DNA of 61,959 bases from a virus: positions 1 through 61,959 of the IMG/VR virus record IMGVR_UViG_3300050821_003702; one strand, written 5' to 3'. Within the stretch, counting starts at the first letter, position 1, and each line of letters opens with the position of its first letter. Positions 58,856 through 61,959 of the stretch are shown in pieces. Position numbers and translations under genes: made by a program. The notes beneath the pieces are model-generated. The model was given only the letters and a program-made list of their open reading frames with translations. It searched no databases and was not told where the DNA came from.

Positions 58856-59032
58856 ATGGCTAGATGCCGAGGATGCGGGGGCGAATTCAGGCCGCGAGTC
58901 CTTGATATCCTTGGTGAGAAGAAGGACTCAGAGTACTGCGAGCCTTGCCTGAAGAAGGCGAAGGAGGATTACAAGAAACTGTCAGAGGAATTGAGACCCA
59001 AGCCGAACCCGCCCAAGAAGGAATGGTTATGA
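58856..59032 (+). CDS. Zinc-binding microprotein (58 aa)
   Basis: ATG 58856 directly follows the previous stop. CRGC and CEPC, 28 residues apart, make a zinc ribbon-like core; the C-terminal half is Lys/Pro/Glu-rich. The stop overlaps the next gene (ATGA). Function unknown. Confidence 0.55.
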   Translation: MARCRGCGGEFRPRVLDILGEKKDSEYCEPCLKKAKEDYKKLSEELRPKPNPPKKEWL

Positions 59033-59247
59033 TTGGGACGGTAATCTCGTTTTTGATCTTTGTAATTTGTTGCGTCATCCTCTACATGATCCTACAGTGG
59101 GGGATGGCAAAGCTCGGTATCACAGTGGACCCAGCCCTGAGGACCATCATCATGCTGATCGTATTCGTAATCCTACTGGTGATGTTCCTGAATTGGACTG
59201 GCATCTGGACAATCGGTGGAGAGGGCAACATCTTTCACCGTAGGTAA
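59029..59247 (+). CDS. Two-helix membrane protein, holin-like
   Basis: ATG 59029 overlaps the previous stop. The 72-residue protein has two transmembrane helices (MIGTVISFLIFVICCVILYM and IIMLIVFVILLVMFL) with a short loop containing MAKLGITVDP and a charged C-terminus (GNIFHRR), the layout of class II holins. Other small phage membrane proteins are possible. No endolysin gene was seen nearby, so lysis is only a suggestion. Confidence 0.45.
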   Translation: MIGTVISFLIFVICCVILYMILQWGMAKLGITVDPALRTIIMLIVFVILLVMFLNWTGIWTIGGEGNIFHRR

Positions 59248-59258
59248 GGAACCAGCCA

Positions 59259-59660
59259 ATGGGGAACCCGGAGTGGCTTCCGTTTATAGCTATCATCTTC
59301 GGAACAGTTCTTTCCGGGCTCATCGCCTTTCTGGTGTATGTCCAGAAACAGATAACAGAGATGCGCATGGAAGTTACGAAGTTGACGACTCAGATGAGCC
59401 CACTCTGGGCAAAGGTGCAGGCGAAGATAGCCGCTGACCTGCACCAGCCTCATGAGCGTTATGTTGAGATGGACAAGCTGTTGGAGAAGCTAGAAGCTCT
59501 GACATTGACAGAGGACGAACGCAACAGGCTGAAAGTTCTTCTCCTGGAACGCTCCAGAGACTTCCACCATGACATCACGGAAGGACAAAGGCAGAAAGCC
59601 AAGCTGATGGGACAGGTTATGGACCTGGTGCTGCTGGAGAGCAAGGAAGAGCAACGGTAA
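59259..59660 (+). CDS. Membrane-anchored coiled-coil protein
   Basis: A 133-residue protein with one N-terminal transmembrane helix (FIAIIFGTVLSGLIAFLVYV) and a long charged coiled-coil (MEVTKLTTQM onward, with MDKLLEKLEALTL). This resembles i-spanin or holin-associated proteins. Placement after a holin-like gene is suggestive of lysis or virion-membrane functions; not proven. Confidence 0.5.
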   Translation: MGNPEWLPFIAIIFGTVLSGLIAFLVYVQKQITEMRMEVTKLTTQMSPLWAKVQAKIAADLHQPHERYVEMDKLLEKLEALTLTEDERNRLKVLLLERSRDFHHDITEGQRQKAKLMGQVMDLVLLESKEEQR

Positions 59661-59683
59661 CTTTGTCTGAGGGAGAAAATCCA

Positions 59684-59947
59684 ATGGCGAAAGACGCACC
59701 AGCAGTACTGAAGAAGAGCGACAACGCAACAGTCATCACTGCGGTACTCAACCCGAAGCTAGTCCGGGCGATGGTTCGCGCTGGGCATGCGAATGTAGCA
59801 CTCGCTGACGGGAACTATGCAACAGCAGTTCTCATCAACGCAGCCAAGGACACCTTGTTCCAGAACGCAACGGCCCAGAATCCTATCAACCTCGGGCTGG
59901 ATGACATCCTACAAATCCCGGTATTCTACCCGTCCGTGAATAGCTGA
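59684..59947 (+). CDS. Small hypothetical protein (87 aa), possible decoration/head protein
   Basis: ATG 59684 with GAGGGAG upstream. An 87-residue mixed alpha/beta protein, Ala/Asn/Val-rich (VITAVLNPKLVRAMVRAG), ending VFYPSVNS. It sits between membrane and coiled-coil proteins in the late block and could be a small virion protein. No recognised family. Confidence 0.5.
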   Translation: MAKDAPAVLKKSDNATVITAVLNPKLVRAMVRAGHANVALADGNYATAVLINAAKDTLFQNATAQNPINLGLDDILQIPVFYPSVNS

Positions 59948-59959
59948 GAGCGAGCACTT

Positions 59960-60241
59960 ATGTTTGGGATGAAGTGGTTCAAAGAATGGAGACTCGAAAT
60001 GTCTACAGGCCTTACAGCACTACAAGCAGCAATTGCAGCCTTACAAGCCAAGGTGGCAGCGGTCGATGCCGACGTGAAGAAGCTGTTGGCAGGATCAACA
60101 GCTGGACCAGGCCCAGGCCAGGTAATCGTCAACCAGGCTGATATTGACGCGCTAACAACTTCAATCGGCGCAGCCACCGCCACGCTCACAGCCGATGATG
60201 CTTCAGCCAATCCGCCCGCACCAGCAGCCCGCAAGAAGTAA
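59960..60241 (+). CDS. Ala-rich coiled-coil protein (93 aa)
   Basis: ATG 59960 gives MFGMKWFKEWRLEM; an in-frame ATG at 59999 (MSTGLTALQAAIAALQAKV) is the likelier start in similar phage proteins. The core is an Ala-rich heptad coiled coil, a Gly/Pro hinge, and a second helix (NQADIDALTTSIGAATATL). Comparable small coiled-coil proteins occur near phage head and tail genes. A strong terminator follows 44 bases after its stop. Confidence 0.5.
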   Translation: MFGMKWFKEWRLEMSTGLTALQAAIAALQAKVAAVDADVKKLLAGSTAGPGPGQVIVNQADIDALTTSIGAATATLTADDASANPPAPAARKK

Positions 60242-60284
60242 AGGTTTCCACCAAAGACAAAACAAAAACGCCAAACCAGAGCCG

Positions 60285-60325
60285 AGCGGGGACATTTGAG
60301 GGAGTGTCCCCGCTTGTTTCATTTT
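60285..60325 (+). terminator. Rho-independent terminator
   Basis: AGCGGGGACA (60285-60294) pairs with TGTCCCCGCT (60305-60314), a perfect 10-bp stem with a 10-base loop, followed by TGTTTCATTTT. It ends the late block that starts upstream of the terminase genes. Confidence 0.85.
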
Positions 60326-60336
60326 CAGGAGGAGTC

Positions 60337-60630
60337 ATGAGCAAGTCATTGGAAGGTAGGTATACAGATGAGATTCTGGCTGCCAAGGGAGACAAGGACA
60401 AAATCAAGACAGCCATCAGAGGAATCATTGGCGACGTTGCACTACATATCGGTTCAGGACAGCGCGAGGGTGTCAGGGCGACAGCACTTGCAATGGGCTA
60501 CAAGGTTGCAGATAGTGGTTCGATTGCAACGATGACGAAGGACTTGATTGAAGCAGTAAGGAAGAAAGAGCGGCGCGGAGACCCAACAGAAGGCAGCTGC
60601 GCTGGCGGCTTGCTTAACGGTGACTATTGA
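60337..60630 (+). CDS. Small hypothetical protein after terminator (97 aa)
   Basis: ATG 60337 follows AGGAGGAG. The 97-residue protein is helical with a basic middle (GDKDKIKTAIRGIIGDVAL) and an unusual C-terminal Gly/Cys/Ser segment (EGSCAGGLLNGDY). It starts the unit that precedes the long repeat region. Function unknown. Confidence 0.55.
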   Translation: MSKSLEGRYTDEILAAKGDKDKIKTAIRGIIGDVALHIGSGQREGVRATALAMGYKVADSGSIATMTKDLIEAVRKKERRGDPTEGSCAGGLLNGDY

Positions 60631-61576
60631 AACCGCGACAATACAGAAACCCAGCTGTTAGGAGTGAACCAAAAAATAACGAGCAATCCGGGTAGGGGAA
60701 GTGAGCTACAAATCGACAGCAAATCCTGTGGGTTGGAGCGAGCCAAAATACGAGAGCAATCCACTGCTGTAAAGCGTTCAGCACATCGTGTTTGCTGCAT
60801 GCAACAAGCCCGTAGACACACGATAGCATCAGAATCGAGGAATCCCCGTGGGAGGAGACAATTCACGCTGTAAAGCGTTGCTAGGAGGAAAAAAGAGACT
60901 TGAAGAGACCAATCCACTTCCCATAGCCTGTCACAGACAGCAACCCGTGATCAGTTAGCGAGCCTAGCACTTGGAGCAAATCCGAAGAAGAGTAGCGAGC
61001 CAAACATGAATAGCCAAATCCTGAACTTCTACAGCGAATCATCACCCACAAAAGCATATGAAGCCGTCAGACGATTGAAAACCACTCATTGCAAGCGCAG
61101 CAGCCCACTTGGTGCATAACCGTCAAAGTAAGCAGCCCATACGTGGAAGAGTGCCAAATCAAAAACCAGGGACAGACCACCAATTGATAGTGAGCTACTA
61201 GGATGAAGTATACCGATAGGAGGTAGCGAGCCGATATGTATGAGAAACACCACATAGGACTAGCGTACACGTTAAGCAGTGGAATTGTTTGGTACGCACT
61301 GGTACTGCCGCAATTAGCGGGGCGTAGCGAATGCTGGGGGGTCAGACTTGGTAAGCCCAGCTGTCCCAGCCAGCCCCCGAATATGAGCATGTACAGCAAA
61401 GATTTGCTGGTACTGTTGACATGTTGGCCCTGTGCGTTGGTGGTACCAAATAATTTTTACAAATCATGATGGAATTAGCAAACCATTTCCAACGAGTGAG
61501 CCACGAGCGTGTAGCAACACCACCACTCAAAAGCGCAGTAATGCTGTTGCAGGTACGAATTTATTTTTATGGAGGA
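60631..61576. repeat. Degenerate 37-nt repeat array 2 in a gene-free region
   Basis: No confident gene in about 950 bases. Block A (GTGARCC/GCGAGCC) begins at 60664, 60701, 60738, 60774 (weak), 60958, 60995, 61034 (weak), 61190 and 61226; block B (AGCAATCC) begins at 60682, 60718, 60755, 60939, 60975 and 61012 (variant). Spacings are mostly 36-37 bases. A second repeat, GCTGTAAAGCGTT, occurs at 60766 and 60867. Units match array 1 at 22.2-22.6 kb. A 37-codon frame at 61005 and a 77-codon frame at 61236 lie inside but have unconvincing composition. Confidence 0.6.
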
Positions 61577-61581
61577 ATGAA

Positions 61582-61662
61582 ATGGTGATCACACTCTACA
61601 TCGTAGCAATGCTGTTTATCACGCTGCTGATTGAAATCAAACTTCGCAAGGAAGGCCGCTGA
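61582..61662 (+). CDS. Tiny membrane peptide (26 aa)
   Basis: ATG 61582 lies 6 bases after GGAGG. The peptide is one hydrophobic helix (MVITLYIVAMLFITLLIEIK) with a basic end (LRKEGR). Too short for a family; the ribosome site and the following second membrane peptide support expression. Confidence 0.5.
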   Translation: MVITLYIVAMLFITLLIEIKLRKEGR

Positions 61663-61664
61663 AA

Positions 61665-61802
61665 ATGTTCCACAGCCATCGAAGGGGAGCGCCAGTGGGA
61701 TGCGTAGGGACGGCTATAGCATTCGTAGCAGCAGCAATAATCGCAGGCATTATCATAGCATTGGCGCGATGGCTGGCACTGCATGGTGGTGGCCGGATTT
61801 GA
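61665..61802 (+). CDS. Small membrane peptide (45 aa)
   Basis: ATG 61665 starts 3 bases after the previous stop. After a basic segment (MFHSHRRGAPVG) comes an Ala/Ile-rich transmembrane helix (IAFVAAAIIAGIIIALARW). Probably co-expressed with the 26-residue peptide. Function unknown. Confidence 0.5.
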   Translation: MFHSHRRGAPVGCVGTAIAFVAAAIIAGIIIALARWLALHGGGRI

Positions 61803-61899
61803 ATGCATGCAGGGACTCCGGCTGGGGGACTTAGCAACACAAATTGCGTGCAAACTTTCGTTAGGTAGAAATTTATTGGTACCTTGCAAAGGAGGACTT

Positions 61900-61959
61900 A
61901 TGCCGAGTATGCTGTGGATTAGGCGAATTGTCAGGCAAATCAGGCGGGAACGGCGAATG
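61900..61959 (+). CDS. Start of a basic protein running off the window (3' truncated)
   Basis: ATG 61900 follows AAAGGAGGACTT. The frame stays open for 20 codons to the last base, giving MPSMLWIRRIVRQIRRERRM, strongly basic. The ribosome site is the best evidence that this is a real gene start. Confidence 0.5.
   Translation, partial: MPSMLWIRRIVRQIRRERRM

Noticed and set aside
61417-61455. Sigma-70 promoter TTGACA ... AATAAT
   Set aside because: The spacing between the boxes is about 27 bases, too long for a standard promoter.
61236-61469. 77-residue gene in the repeat region
   Set aside because: It starts in an array unit and becomes Cys/Pro/Ser-rich without domain character; the GGAGG upstream is 15 bases away.

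Overview
This window is part of the genome of a large tailed bacteriophage of the dsDNA Caudoviricetes type. Genes are tightly packed on the + strand, and stop and start codons usually overlap (ATGA, GTGA, TGATG). No convincing minus-strand gene was seen. The tail genes contain a tape measure, a chaperone with a -1 frameshift and hub/spike-like proteins. No sheath or baseplate-wedge gene is visible, so a long non-contractile tail is the simplest reading, although the capsid genes lie outside the window. The host is probably a Gram-negative bacterium with an exosortase, because the phage encodes a protein with a PEP-CTERM sorting tail. No integrase, repressor or endolysin was recognised.

Layout. 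1-11,470: tail module (terminator-like fragment, tube, G/GT chaperone, tape measure, repeat-rich minor tail proteins, hub, two spike-like paralogues). 11,580-16,778: UvsW-like helicase, a possible loader, DnaB-like helicase and DnaG-like primase. 16,765-26,084: an accessory stretch with non-coding hairpin regions, many tiny zinc-binding proteins, a soluble FtsK-type translocase, an HU-domain protein, an IS110-like HhH protein, a sigma-like factor and an Asp/Ser-rich protein. 26,185-34,418: a cluster that looks like a thymidine hypermodification pathway (PLP enzyme, amidoligase, phosphatase, aGPT-Pplase-like protein, radical SAM enzyme, P-loop kinase, HMUDK-hel-like protein, thymidylate synthase homologue). 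34,351-46,733: T4-like replication and recombination genes (UDG-PolA fusion, gp32-like SSB, UvsX/RecA, FEN exonuclease, gp47/gp46 nuclease and ATPase, gp55-like sigma factor, Mor-like regulator). 46,904-61,959: the PEP-CTERM protein, a PD-(D/E)XK nuclease, terminase small subunit, a terminase large subunit split into ATPase and nuclease genes about 3.7 kb apart, a multidomain HAD/kinase-like/ADP-ribosyltransferase protein between them, an intein-containing portal, small membrane proteins, and a long non-coding repeat region.

How the parts may work together. The thymidylate synthase homologue would supply hydroxymethyl-dUMP, the PolA fusion would incorporate it, and the kinase, pyrophosphorylase-like, radical SAM, PLP and amidoligase proteins would decorate the base after replication. 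UvsX, UvsW, gp46/47 and SSB would drive recombination-dependent replication. The gp55-like factor probably switches on late genes.

Two signals cut across genes. First, the tetrapeptide RFPR occurs 16 times in 13 otherwise unrelated DNA-processing and packaging proteins, always in tails or linkers and with varied codons. Second, a degenerate non-coding repeat with a period of about 37 nt forms two arrays (around 22.2-22.6 kb and 60.7-61.2 kb). Neither has an explanation known to me.
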